In this document: one piece after another, positions 42,080-53,249 of the stretch
Layout of the letters: every line of letters starts with the position of its first letter
How positions within the stretch are numbered: position 1 is the stretch's first letter
Source: Hippopus hippopus
Lineage: Eukaryota; Mollusca; Bivalvia; Cardiida; Cardiidae
Length of the DNA stretch: 64,000 nucleotides
Direction: 5' to 3'
Assembly: GCA_946811185.2 (NCBI GenBank)
Contig: OX328102.1
Span: 12,525,194-12,589,193 of the forward strand
Translations under genes and position numbers: made by a program
The notes under the pieces: model-generated
Seen by the model: the letters and a program-made list of their open reading frames with translations, nothing else
The model's database searches: none
What the model was told of the DNA's origin: nothing

Positions 42080-43560
42080 TTTTGACTGCTCCAAATTGAA
42101 AGCCTTTGCAGGCAAAAAAACTATGGGTCAAATGAGATAAGTTTTTATACGCCCGTCGAAGATGGGACGTATTATGGGATCACCCGTGGCGGGCGGAACG
42201 GGCGGCGTCCCCATTCTTTGTCCGGAGCATATCTCCAAAACTATGCTAGCTAAGGTTATGAAATTTCATGGGTGGATAGATCTCATCAAGGCGGAGTGCA
42301 GTGCACAGGAATCATAACTCTCGCTTGCTTAATTTTTGAGTTATTGCCCTTTGTTGTTTTTCATACTTGAATTTTGTCCGGAGCATATCTCCAAAACTAT
42401 ACTAGCTACGGTTATGAAACTTCATGGGTGGATAGATCTCATCAAGGGGGAGTGCAGTGCACAGGAATCATAACTCTTGCTTCCTTAATTTTTGAGTTAT
42501 TGCCCTTTGTTGTTTTTCATACTTGAATTTGTGTCCGGAGCATATCTCCAAAACTATACTAGCTAAGGTTATGAAACTTCATGGGTGGATAGATCTTATC
42601 AAGGGGGAGTGCAGTGCACAGGAATCGTAACTCTTGCTTACTTAATTGTTGAGTTATTTCCCTTTGTTTATATTCATACTTGAATTATCTCCAAAACTAT
42701 GCTAGCTACGGTTATGAAACTTCATGGGTGAATAGATCTCATTAGGGGGAGTGCAGTGCAAAAGAACCATAACTCTACCTGGTGCTGTCTTTGAGTTATT
42801 TCCCTTTGATCGTCATTTTTACAGCATTTTCTGCTTGTCCGCAGCATAACTTTGTCATCTCCAGTCCGATTGACTTGAAACTTGGCATGTGTGTTTGTTG
42901 CAATAATACGGATTGCAGTGCAAAAGAACCATAACTCTACCTCATGCTGTCTTTGAGTTATTGCCCTTCGATCGTCATTTTTACAGCTTTTTCTGCTTGT
43001 CTGGAGCATAACTTTGTCATCTCCAGTCCGATTGACTTGAAACTTGGCATGTGTGTTTGTTGCAATAATACGGATTGCAGTGCAAAAGAACCATAACTCT
43101 ACCTCATGCTGTCTTTGAGTTATTTCCCTAGATCGTCATTTTTACAGCATTTTCTGCTTGTCTGGAGCATAACTTTGTCATCTCCAGTCCGATTGACTTG
43201 AAACTTGGTATGCATGTTTGTTGCAATATTACGGAGTACAGTGCGCAAGAACAATAACTCTACCTAGTGCGGATTTCGAGTAATTCCACTTTGATCTTCA
43301 TTTTTACAGTATTTCTTGCTTGTCTGGAACGAAACTTTGTCACCTCATGTCAAATTGACTTGAGACTTGGTAAACATGTTTGTTGCATTACCTGCCCTTT
43401 ACGATTATTATACCCTCTTGACAAATGGCGGTGGGACGGGCGTATCTTGCGACAATATGCCGCTCTTGTTTTAAAATATGTAGTACATATTTGATTTGCC
43501 TTTTTTTCCCCCAATATATTGTCTAAAACTTCAAGTTTGGTAAATGGACTAGACAGATAG
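42080..43560. repeat. Pal-MITE split by HINE-like element C
   Basis: B arm 42080-42145 (ccaaattgaaagcctttgca) and eroded remainder 43471-43560 (ttttcccccaatatattgtc). Confidence 0.6.
42146..43470. mobile_element. HINE-like element C, copy 2
   Basis: Ends tatacgcccgtcgaagatgg and gggacgggcgtatcttgcga plus cgctcttgtt. The array has two unit types: about 157 bp alpha units (catatctccaaaactat) then about 162 bp beta units (gattgacttgaaacttgg). Confidence 0.8.
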
Positions 43561-43659
43561 CAGTTATATGGAAATGAAGATCATCCTAGAGGTATTCAAA
43601 TAACTCGTACATGTACCTGCTTACAAAGTTTGCAGCCAAAGACTTTGAAAATGTCTAGT

Positions 43660-43745
43660 GAACCATTTACCAAACAATCGCAAGTTTGAACTAAAGATCC
43701 CTTGGGAAAAAAAAGGGCTTCTGAAAATTTTATGGAAATTTAATT
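43660..43745 (+). repeat. Pal-MITE arm A fragment
   Basis: Gaaccatttaccaaacaatc to tctgaaaattttatgga, truncated. Confidence 0.6.
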
Positions 43746-43830
43746 TGTATACTCTTTGACATATCAAAAAATACATGTAGCTTATGAAAATCAGTTACTT
43801 CACACCAGCTTATCTTTATTCTGCATACCT

Positions 43831-44223
43831 CTAACCCTTTACCAAACGACAACATTTTGTCCAAATTGAAAGAATTGCAGACGACAGATAAAGTGTGGCT
43901 TAAACATTGAAATTCGTCTTTGAACGGGTAGAAAACATTTTCGAAACAAGGAGTAGGTAAGTGCTGGTCAAAAGTTTTCAAAAGCCTTCTTCCACATGGT
44001 TGTTAAAACTTGGGATTGTGTGGTAAAGGGTTAAACCTTTATCACACAATTTTGAGTTTTAACAACTTTTGAAAAACACTTTTAAAAATATTATGTGAAA
44101 AGGAGAACAGTTTTTTGTCTTTTTTCTGCCATGTTTTCTTTTGACTCACTTGTATTTTTTTGTCTGCAAAAGCTTTCAATTTGGGCATATCCAATAAAAT
44201 TTTGTATTTTGGTAAAAAGCTAA
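43831..44223. repeat. Two Pal-MITEs in opposite orientation sharing TTAA
   Basis: B+A 43831-44034 and A+B 44031-44223 share TTAA 44031-44034, giving a B-A-A-B arrangement. Confidence 0.8.
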
Positions 44224-44272
44224 ACACCAACATGGTATTACATGTATATTCAATATTTTAAAAAAAATCTTC

Positions 44273-44560
44273 TTAACCCTTTACCACACAATCCCGACTT
44301 TTAATGACCCTATGAATGAAGCCTTCTGAAAACATTGTGGGAAAAGGAGAAAATGCTGGTAACCAGCATTTTCTCCTTTTCCCACAATGTTTTCTACCCT
44401 GCGGGAAACAAATTTCAATTTTTGGGTTATGTTTGTCATCTGCAAGTGCTTTCAATTTGGACCAGTCTAAAATTCTGTCATCTGGTAAAGAGTTAACCTT
44501 TGACCAGACCACGAAACTTTGGACTTTTCCAAATTGGCTAAAACATTTTCAGATGACTCA
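44273..44560 (+). repeat. Pal-MITE (A+B), near consensus, plus B stub
   Basis: 44273-44496 has TTAA at both ends and a perfect core. It shares TTAA 44493-44496 with a B-arm stub. Confidence 0.9.
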
Positions 44561-44585
44561 ATAACCTTTAGGCTGCTAAGGTCAA

Positions 44586-44672
44586 TGCAAGGACCTTTTG
44601 CAGACAGAGTAGATCATGATCAGACTGCACAAAAGATGCAGTCTGATATTGGATCTACACTGTCTAATAGGA
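44586..44672 (+). repeat. GTAGATC palindrome
   Basis: Gtagatcatgatcagactgc and its inverse gcagtctgatattggatctac. Confidence 0.7.
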
Positions 44673-44780
44673 GATATTTTTCTCAAAAAAAATACCTTTG
44701 AAATAGCTAAATTTGGGCTTTTACTGTCGTCTTTAAAAATCCCATTTCACTTATTTAGCAGGTAAAAGGTTAAAGGTGGC

Positions 44781-45128
44781 TTAACTCTTTACCAAACGAC
44801 AAAATTTTAGACTGGTCCAAATTGAAAGCATTTGCAGACGACAATATAAATGTGAATCAAAAATTGAAATTTTACTTGGTTACCAGCATTTTCTCCTTTT
44901 ACTACAATGTTTTCAAAGGCTTTCTTTCTCAGGGTCGTTAAAAGACGGGATAGTATGGTAAAGGTTAAATGTGGCTTAAATGATGGAAATGGTCTTTGAT
45001 AGGGTAGTAAACTTTGTAGGGTAAGGAGAAAATGCTAGCTACTAGTATTTTCTCCTTTTCCCACAATGTTTTCAGTAGCCCTCTCCTCATGGTTGTGGAA
45101 ACTCAAGACTGTTTGATAAAAGGATTAA
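44781..45128 (-). repeat. Two Pal-MITEs (B+A) abutting an APEH exon
   Basis: 44781-44967 lacks one hairpin arm. The copy 44968-45128 ends with TTAA 21 bp before APEH exon 45149; the region between forms the branch/acceptor zone. Confidence 0.8.
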
Positions 45129-45148
45129 TGGTGAAATCTGTTATACAG

Positions 45149-45381
45149 GTGGAGAAAGCCATAAACCTCTACAGACAGTTTGCCAAGTTTCCCCGAGCTG
45201 TCAGTGCTACAGTAAATCAATCGGTCAGTGAGAGCTATGATGTCATCGACACTGTACAGACCCAGAGAGATCTGGAAAGGGGGGAAAAAATCACATTTTC
45301 TAGATCCTATTTTGTTCAGTCCTGTGATGATGGAAAATTCAAAGTTCTACACAGAACTAAGGCTGAAGAACTTTCAAATGT
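45149..45381 (+). CDS. APEH: APEH exon 1/2 (N-terminus)
   Basis: Acceptor ttatacag, donor AATGT|gtgagt. Encodes VEKAINLYRQFAKFPRAVSA and later TQRDLERGEKITFSRSYF, matching the APEH N-terminal helix and first propeller strand. The frame is open upstream to an ATG at 45128 (MVKSVIQ), an alternative start without the upstream exon. Confidence 0.9.
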
Positions 45382-45661
45382 GTGAGTTAGTTTTTTTTAA
45401 TAAATTTTAGTTTTAAGTTCAGTAGGCAGAGTTGCTGACTACTGTTTTGAAGGTCATGGCTTTGAGATGCACCCAAGGAAATCTAACTGTCAGCATTTTT
45501 TTTTCTGTTTTTACAAACTAAGGATAAACAGTGACATCCTTATGATTTTTCATTGCGAAATATCAGCTGTCTGCCACGAAAAAAATTAGGATCAAAATAT
45601 GGTTCAGTGCCCTTTTATCTCTTCCTCCCTTTTATCTCAAAAAAATTTGAGATTCCACCAA

Positions 45662-45845
45662 ATTAGCCCTTAAGCTGCTGAGCGTGATACTGACCTTTTG
45701 CAGACAGCATAGATCAAGATCAGACTGCACAGAACGTGCAGTCTGACCTTGGATCTATGCTGTCAGATTAGGAGATATCTTTCCCTCCGAAAAAGCAAAA
45801 TTAAGGCTTCTACTATGGACTATGAAAGTTTCATTTCACTTGTTC
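45662..45845 (+). repeat. GTAGATC palindrome
   Basis: Halves agatcaagatcagactgcac and gtgcagtctgaccttggatc form a perfect inner hairpin. Confidence 0.75.
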
Positions 45846-45929
45846 ACCGTGTAGTCATGGGTCAAGATATATCATTAGTACATGCATTCATCTGTTGCAA
45901 GAACTTTCAGCATCTGCTTATTGTAACTC

Positions 45930-46447
45930 CTCACCATATAGTAAAATTTTAAACTTTGCCAAGTTAAAAGCATTTGCAGACAACAGTTAAAGCTGACATG
46001 AAGGGATTTGTCTTTGAAATAGTAGAAAACATTGTGGGAGAAGAAGAAAATGCAAGTTGACAGCATTTTCTTCTTTTTCCACAATGTATTCAAAAGCTTT
46101 CTTTCTCAGAGATATTAAAACTCATCATTTTGTTGCAGAGGGCTCTTTACCATATGACAAAATTTTAGACCGTGCCGTATTAACTCTTTACCAAATTATA
46201 CTGAGTTTTAACAACCCTGAGAAAGAGGCCTGTTGAAAACATTGAAGGAAAAGGAGAAAATGCTGGTAACCAGCATTTTCTCCTTTTCCCTCAATGTTTT
46301 TTTTTACCCTGTCTAAGACCTTTAAGTCCTTTGTATCACTTTTGCATTTGTCATCAACAGATGCTTTGAATTCGAGAGAGTCTAAAATTTTGTTGTTTGT
46401 TAAAGGTTTAAAAGCATTTGAAGGCCACAAGTTGTCTTTTGCTCAAA
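45930..46447. repeat. Pal-MITE cluster
   Basis: B+A 45930-46142, B stub to 46179, A+B 46180-46411 (TTAA 46180) and B stub to 46447. Confidence 0.8.
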
Positions 46448-46790
46448 TGCAGTGGAACCCCGTTATAACGCTGTTGGTGGGAGCCACGATCGACAACAGC
46501 GTTATATCCAGGGTCAAGTATGTAACGCTGATACCCCCCCAACCGCGACCGCCAACAATTGCCAGAACTATAGCTTTAATTATTAATTACTGTTATTCGC
46601 CAATATATTCAGACAAAAATGAAATAGTAATGTTCCAAATACTTAAACATAGACATGCGTATTTACGTTTAAACATTTATTTATCGGACATTAAGATTTG
46701 TCTTCGAAATGAAAGTAAAGAAATTTTACAGGCAAAGAAAATGCTGTTTACTGTGACAACATGATCGTATGATTTAATGTTATGATGAAT
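46448..46790. mobile_element. DNA-transposon end fragment
   Basis: Cagtggaaccccgttataac followed by an inverted pair (aacgctgttgg; gacaacagcgtt). Only one terminus recognised; a poly-C run lies at 46533. Confidence 0.4.
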
Positions 46791-46794
46791 GTTC

Positions 46795-46972
46795 AGCCTT
46801 TGATTTTGACATATTCATATTTAAAGCATTTACAGACAACAACTGACACTTTAATGATGGTAATTGTCTTTTAAAACAAAGAAATTGTTGACAAATGAGA
46901 AAATGTTGTTTAATATCAGCATTTTCTACATTTCCCACAAAGTTTTGAGAAGCCTTCTACCCCATGGTTAAT
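46795..46972 (-). repeat. Pal-MITE (B+A), eroded
   Basis: Continues the B stub at 46411-46447 after the DNA-transposon fragment; ends about 24 bp before an APEH exon. Confidence 0.6.
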
Positions 46973-46996
46973 ATATGTATATTGTTTTTAATTCAG

Positions 46997-47087
46997 GATT
47001 TGGGCAAAAGAATCAAAATCTGGCAGATATAGAGCTGTGGTAAGGAAGGTAATGGATAAGAAGAAAGATGAGAAACAGTTTATAGAG
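46997..47087 (+). CDS. APEH: APEH exon
   Basis: Acceptor taattcag, donor GAG|gtaaga, phase 2 in and 0 out. Encodes WAKESKSGRYRAVVRKV then DEKQFIE, matching the SPSG..KAV.RK region of APEH. Confidence 0.9.
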
Positions 47088-47105
47088 GTAAGACAAATTG
47101 TACCT

Positions 47106-47562
47106 GAGCCATGCTCTGTGAAAAGGGGGCATATTGCATCTGCAAAAAGTATCGACCCAGGTCAGCCTGCGCGGTCTGCACAGGCTGACCTGGGCTGAAA
47201 CTTTTTGCTTTTGGTTGATTGATTGTATGGTGTTTAACGCCGTTTTCAACATTATTTCAGTTATATCGCGGCGGCCAGTGCTCCTATCCATGCGTTCCTG
47301 AAGTCTCTTTTACCAGTACTTCGCACAATTTTCTTTCCAAGCCACTGGCTGCTTTCCCACGTAATCATCGTCGAAACAATGGTCAGCGGTGGGATTTTGC
47401 TTTTGAACAATTTTTTTGTGTGTCAAAGAACCATTTTTGTTCTAAAGATCACGTTGGATGTTAGAGAAAATGGGTTTTATGTATCCAGAATTGTATGATG
47501 ACTTATTTAATATCATGGATCACGGACATGCATTAAGCCCCCTTTTGCCAGAGCATGGCTCA
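47106..47562 (+). repeat. GAGCC-MITE ends around another repeat
   Basis: Left part 47106-47215 with the inner palindrome; right end 47510-47562 (aagcccccttttgccagagc). Between lies a TGGTGTTTAACGCCG-type repeat (47214-47400). Confidence 0.65.
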
Positions 47563-47872
47563 CATATATTACTCGTGCTTGTTCTAATCCTTTACTATGC
47601 ATGTTCTGCATCATTGTTGTGTGACAACTTTGACGTTTTCTGATCTCTTTGTCATTACTTAAGATACCACAAGGGCAGGTAACCCCAAAATATTTTTGAG
47701 TTATTTCCCTTTTTTGACCTACAACTCTACTGAAAAAGCGACAGCAGTAGAGCATTTGCACCAAAAGACCATGCTCATGTATTCATTCGTAATGGAAATT
47801 GTGTCATGTTACTCTTTGACTCGACTCAAAGGCTATCATGGGGTAAAAGCAATTGGCATTTTTCCAGTGGTT
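47563..47872. other. APEH intron, nothing recognised
   Basis: No exon, palindrome or known repeat seen; short frames are not supported. Confidence 0.5.
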
Positions 47873-48092
47873 CTCACCCTTCATTAAAAAACCCAAGTTT
47901 TAATGATCGTTCTGAAAATGGCTGTTGAAGACATTTTTGGAAAAGGATGAAATGCTGGAAACCAGCATTTGCTCCTTTTCCCACAATGTTTTCTACCCTT
48001 TAAAAGAAGAATGTATCATTTAAGCAAAATTTATCTTCTGTAAATGCTTTCAATTGGACAGGTCTAAAATTTCGTTGTTTGGTAAAGAGTAA
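47873..48092 (+). repeat. Pal-MITE (A+B)
   Basis: Arm A eroded, core gctggaaaccagcat, arm B ends ttggtaaagagtaa. Confidence 0.75.
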
Positions 48093-48334
48093 AAAGGTAG
48101 CCCAACGCAGTAACATAAAAGTCATTTCCTTGCTGAAACAAATTTACAGCAGATGACTTTGAATTCAACCCTTTTCAACTCTTTAACAGAATACAAAATT
48201 GTCACTTCTCAATGACATGTTTTGTTTCCTTTTGCCACAATGTTTTTCATGAAAGTGGTCTGTGCAAGACAAAGTTTTGCATTTATGTAAAAGGCTATGT
48301 GTCAAAAAAATGTTTACCTTATTTCTATTAAGCT

Positions 48335-48523
48335 TTTCATGCTTTAAATGTCATGGTTTAACCATCCTGAGGAAGAAGACCTTTCAAAAACATTGTGGAA
48401 CAAGCATTTTCTCCTTTTCATATCCAACATAAATTCCAATGTTCAAACCACATTTGATTAATTGTGTGCAATTGCTTTCAATTTGGACATGTCCAAAATT
48501 TTGTCATTTGGTAAAGAGTGAAA
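48335..48523 (+). repeat. Pal-MITE (A+B), half hairpin deleted
   Basis: Gaagaagacctttcaaaaac then caagcattttctcctttt; arm B ends ggtaaagagtga. About 60 bp before an APEH exon. Confidence 0.7.
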
Positions 48524-48583
48524 GGTAAGGAGAAAAATGAAGGGCAATTTCTAGTGATAAGAATAATTGGATTTTTTTACCAG

Positions 48584-48662
48584 GTTTGGGAAGGCAACTC
48601 TAAGATTGAAAACTTTGACATCTCAAAAACAGAAAAACATGGGAAGATTTATGATCCTGATG
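48584..48662 (+). CDS. APEH: APEH exon
   Basis: Acceptor tttaccag, donor GATG|gtaagg, phase 0 in and 1 out. Encodes VWEGNSKIENFDISKTEKHG then KIYDPD, matching EVWEKN.K...F.LS..EKHG.VY.DD of APEH. Confidence 0.9.
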
Positions 48663-48689
48663 GTAAGGCAGAGTTTGCATTTTTATTAG

Positions 48690-51045
48690 CAGAACTCTTT
48701 AACAAACAACAAAATTTTAGATTGGTCCAACTTGAAATCATTTGCAGAAGACAAATATAGTGTGGCACAAATGATGAGAGTTTTGAGAACAGATTGTTAA
48801 CATTGCTGGGAAAGAAAAAAATGCTGGACACCAGCATTTTCTCCTTTTTATACGCCCGTCGAAGACGAGACGTATTATGGGATCACCCGTGGCGGGCGGG
48901 CGGACGGGTGGGTGGTGTCCCCATTCTTTGTCCGGAGCATATCTCCAAAACTATACTAGCTACGGTTATGAAATTTCATGGGTGGATAGATCTCATCGAG
49001 GTGGAGTGCAGTGCACAGGAATCATAACTCTCGCTTGCTTAATTTTTGAGTTATTGCCCTTTGTTGTTTTTCATACTTGAATTTTGTCCGGAGCATATCT
49101 CCAAAACTATACTAGCTACGGTTATGAAATTTCATGGGTGGATAGATCTCATAAAGGGGGAGTGCAGTGCACAGGAATCATAACTCTTGCTTCCTTAATT
49201 TTTGAGTTACTGCCCTTTGTTGTTTTTCACACTTGAATTTGTGTCCAGAGCATATCTCCAAGACTATACTAGCTACGGTTATGAAACTTCATGGGTGGAT
49301 AGATCTTATCAAGGGGGAGTGCAGTGCACAGGAATCATAACTCTTGCTTCCTTAATTTTTGAGTTACTGCCCTTTGTTGTTTTTCATACTTGAATTTTGT
49401 CCGGAGCATATCTCCAAGACTATACTAGCTAAGGTTATGAAACTTCATGGGTGGATAGATCTAATCAAGGGGGAGTGCAGTGCACAGGAATCATAACTCT
49501 TGCTTACTTAATTGTTGAGTTATTTCCCTTTGTTTATATTCATACTTGAATTTTGTCCAAAGCATATCTCCAAAACTATGCTAGCTACGGTTATGAAACT
49601 TCATGGGTGAATAGATCTCATTAAGGGGGAGTGCAGTGCGAAAGAACCATAACTCTACCTGGTGCTGTCTGAGTTATTTCCCTTTGATCGTCATTTTTAC
49701 AGCATTTTCTGCTTGTCCGGAGCATAACTTTGTCATCTCCAGTCCGATTGACTTGAAACTTGGCATGTGTGTTTGTTGCAATAATACGGAGTGCAGTGCG
49801 AAAGAACCATAACTCTACCTCGTGCTGTCTTTGAGTTATTTCCCTTTGATCGTCATTTTTACAGTATTTTCTGCTTGTCTGGAGCATTACTTTGTCATCT
49901 CCAGTCCGATTGACTTGAAACTTGGCATGTGTGTTTGTTGCAATAATACGGATTGCAGTGCAAAAGAACCATAACTCTACCTGGTGCTGTCTTTGAGTTA
50001 TTTCCCTTTGATTGTCATTTTTACAGCATTTTCTGCTTGTCTGGAGCATTACTTTGTCATCTCCAGTCTGATTGACTTGAAACTTGGCATGTGTGTTTGT
50101 TGCAATAATACGGAGTGCAGTGCGAAAGAACCATAACTCTACCTGGTGCTGTCTTTGAGTTATTTCCCTTTGATCGTCATTTTTACAGTATTTTCTGCTT
50201 CTCTGGAGCATTACTTTGTCATCTCCAGTCTGATTGACTTGAAACTTGGCATGTGTGTTTGTTGCAATAATACGGATTGCAGTGCAAAAGAACCATAACT
50301 CTACCTCATGCTGTCTTTGAGTTATTGCCCTTTGATCGTCATTTTTACAGCATTTTCTGCTTGTCCGCAGCATAACTTTGTCATCTCCAGTCCGATTGAC
50401 TTGAAACTTGGCATGTGTGTTTGTTGCAATAATACGGAGTGCAGTGCAAAAGAACCATAACTCTACCTCGTGCTGTCTTTGAGTTATTTCCCTTTGATTG
50501 TCATTTTTACAGTATTTTCTGCTTGTCTGGAGCATTACTTTGTCATCTCCAGTCTGATTGACTTGAAACTTGGCATGTGTGTTTGTTGCAATAATACGGA
50601 TTGCAGTGCAAAAGAACCATAACTCTACTTTGTGCTGTCTTTGTGTTATTTCCCTTTGATCGTCATTTTTACAGCATTTTCTGCTTGTCTGGAGCATAAT
50701 TTTGTCATCTCCAGTCCGATTGACTTGAAACTTGGTATGCATGTTTGTTGCAATATTACGGAGTACAGTGCGCAAGAACAATAACTCTACCTAGTGCGGA
50801 TTTCGAGTAATTCCACTTTGATCTTCATTATTACAGTATTTCTTGCTTGTCTGGAACAGAACTTTGTCACCTCAAGTCAAATTGACTTGAGACTTGGTAA
50901 ACATGTTTGTTGCATTACCTGCCCTTTACAATTATTATACCCCCTTGACAACTGGCGGTGGGACGGGCGTATCTTGCGACAATTTGCCGCTCTTGTTCCA
51001 CAATGTTTTCAATCATTTAAACATGCGATTGTTTGGTAAAGGGTT
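48690..51045. repeat. Pal-MITE split by HINE-like element C
   Basis: B arm and half the hairpin 48690-48848; remainder 50998-51045 (ccacaatgttttcaatcatt to gtaaagggttga). Confidence 0.8.
48849..50997. mobile_element. HINE-like element C, copy 3 (largest)
   Basis: Ends tatacgcccgtcgaagacga and gggacgggcgtatcttgcga plus ccgctcttgtt. About four alpha units of 156-157 bp (48930-49714), then about seven beta units of 161-162 bp (49714-50850). On the minus strand the beta array stays open for 386 codons because 162 is a multiple of three. Confidence 0.85.
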
Positions 51046-51095
51046 GACTTTTCATTATATATAAATGTAAAAACATAATTTTCTTCTCTTTTTTC

Positions 51096-51322
51096 ACCAG
51101 ACCAGGCAACAAAATGTTGGACCTGTTCAAATTCACACCATTTGCAGATGTTCAGTCAAATATAAGCCAACTGGTGTGATTTTTCTTTGATAAGCTAGGT
51201 TATGGGATAAGGTTGTGGGAAAGAGAGAAATTCTGGTCATCAAAATTTTCTCCTTTTCTTAGGATATTTTCAGTAGTCTTCCTCTCATGATACTACAGAG
51301 CATAATTAAGTGATAAATTCCT
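51096..51322 (-). repeat. Pal-MITE (B+A), eroded
   Basis: Caccagaccaggcaacaaaa; hairpin with gaaattctggtcatcaaaat; right arm eroded. Confidence 0.65.
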
Positions 51323-51382
51323 TTAAACCATCAGTAGGTATAAAAAAGAATGCCGTCTTTACCATCAAACTCACTTAAAACA

Positions 51383-52921
51383 TATACTGAACCAAAAAAG
51401 AAACTTCCCCTGTGTTTAAGTGCAGATATACACAAATATGAAAATCAGGATTAAACTAGATTTATATGCATTGAAAGAGTATTTTATTGCAACATTGTGT
51501 GAAAAAGATTATTGCTGAGGGTTTATCCAAAAGTAGTGAAATGGTAGTTAAAATGCGGAAGGGGTCGCTCACCAAAATCACAAATTAATACCGGGTATGA
51601 CCACCTTCAGCATGAAGGACTGCCTGGCATCGTTGGCGCATAGAACGGATAAGTGTATTGTTTTCGGCTTGTGGAATGTTGTTCCATTCCTGAATTAAGG
51701 CTTGTCTTAGCTGAATGACGTTTGATGGTGGAATAGGGCGACGTCTAACACGCTGGTCCAAATTATCCCAAAGGTGTTCAATGGGATTCAGATCAGGGCT
51801 TTTGGCAGGCCAGTCATTAATAAATGCAATGTTATTCGCCCTGAGGAAATTCACATTGTCCTTAGCTGTATGGCTTGTGGCATTATCATGCTGAAAAAGA
51901 GTGATATTGGCATTATTTTGAAACAGTGGGGTAACGTGCCTCGCAAGAATTTCATCTCGGTAGCGTTGGGCATTCAAATTCCCTTCGATAACGATGAGAT
52001 TAGTGCGAAAACCATGTGCAATGCCCGCCCAGACCAAGACAGAACCCCCACCCCCAAAACGATTTCGTTCAAGTACGCAACAGTTGGCATAACGTTCATT
52101 TCTCCTACGGCATACTCGAACCCTGCCATCACCTCGATGAATGGAAAACCTGGACTCGTCAGAGAAAAGAACGCTATTCCATTATTGTCTAAGCCAGCAT
52201 TGGTGTGAACGTGCCCAATTAACACGATTTACGCGGTGACGTCGCGTCAAAACACAGCCAATGTATGGACGATGTGCATGTAGCCTACCCTCGCGCAAGC
52301 GATTGCGCACAGTTTGGGCAGATATACGGTTGTTATGTGTACCAGGGGTGTTAGCAGCAGTGGCTGTGGCAGTTTGGAAGCGATTGTGCCGGTGGGTGTT
52401 CCGAATATAGCGGTCTTGGCCGCGCGTCGTGACGCGAGGACGTCCACTACATGGTCGATCTTCCGTACGCTCTGTTGCTTGAAAATGTTGCCTAAGGTGT
52501 CGAATAGCACGAGTAGAACATCCAATATTCATAGCAACAGCATTCATCGTCATACCAGCATTAAGCATGCCAATGGTACGTTCACGTAAATTTTTCGGAA
52601 TTCTAGGCATATCAAAAATAAAGAAAACTAAAAAGAATTAAATTTTTTTCAACGTCTTTTTCTTATTCACATGAAAGTCTATAAAATTAGACTGAAAGGT
52701 TTCAAAAAATATACACAAATTATACCGGTCCGTGCATGTACGTAAAAATCGCTTTCAGCGGGTTTCTTTTGCAAAATGCTTTCAATCGAGTTAAAATTTG
52801 TTTTATCGGACACATAATCGTTCGCCTGAATATATGTAGGTCATCTGACATTTTGATTTTTTTTTAATAACATTGCATTTGCACTTAAACACAGGGGAAG
52901 TTTCTTTTTTGGTTCAGTATA
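51383..52921 (-). mobile_element. Tc1-like transposon with perfect 40 bp TIRs
   Basis: TIRs at 51385-51424 and 52880-52919 match over 40 bases (tactgaaccaaaaaagaaac at the outer end) and each is flanked by TA. Total about 1.54 kb with a single transposase gene. Identical TIRs point to recent insertion; it lies in an APEH intron in opposite orientation. Confidence 0.92.
51585..52610 (-). pseudogene. Tc1-like DDE transposase with one in-frame stop
   Basis: One continuous minus-strand frame of 341 codons, from ATG at 52610 to the TAA at 51585-51587, broken only by TAA at 52184-52182. N-terminus: paired-like helix-turn-helix (LNAGMTMNAVAMNIGCSTRA), then the GRPR motif (CSGRPRVTT). Catalytic residues: first Asp in LFSDESRFS just after the stop, second Asp in FQHDNATSHTA, Glu in SPDLNPIEHLWD. 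I count 35 residues between the second Asp and the Glu, so a DD35E-like spacing. The stop probably replaces a Gln codon (LRQ-stop-WNSVLFSDE). It would bind the TIRs and catalyse cut-and-paste transposition, but the stop should truncate it. Confidence 0.88.
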
Positions 52922-52947
52922 GTTGTGAGGTGGACAGTTTCTCTTTG

Positions 52948-53150
52948 TTAATTACTCTTTGCCAGAGGACAAATTTTTAGACTCATCCACTTTTGAGGCA
53001 AATTAACTCTAGCTGACATAACAATTTCTGTCTTTGAAAGAGAGTTTTTGGAAAAGGAGAAAATGCTGATTACCAGCATTTTCTCCTTTTCCAACAACAT
53101 TTTCTGAGGCATTCTTAGAATGGTGAAAGTTTTGTATGGTAAAAGGTTGA
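52948..53150 (-). repeat. Pal-MITE (B+A)
   Basis: TTAA 52948-52951; core gctgattaccagcat; arm B shortened. About 100 bp before an APEH exon. Confidence 0.8.
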
Positions 53151-53249
53151 TGTATGTGTCGCCTGGAGCAATATGTAACAGGGGGCCTCTAAAACTATTA
53201 GTAGAAGATACATGTGCAATGGTAATTCCAATTTATTATCTGTTTCCAG

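Noticed and set aside
46294..46764. 156-codon plus-strand frame
   Set aside because: It runs from a MITE arm into a DNA-transposon end; no family resemblance or splice support.
49621..50781. 386-codon ORF as a real repeat protein
   Set aside because: It follows from a 162 bp non-coding unit divisible by three, inside a HINE-like element; kept only as a question in the findings.
48849..50997. CRISPR-like array
   Set aside because: Units of 156-162 bp are contiguous with no unique spacers, in a eukaryotic transposon context.
51774..52208. 144-codon plus-strand frame and similar frames opposite the transposase
   Set aside because: Antisense shadow of the Tc1-like transposase gene.
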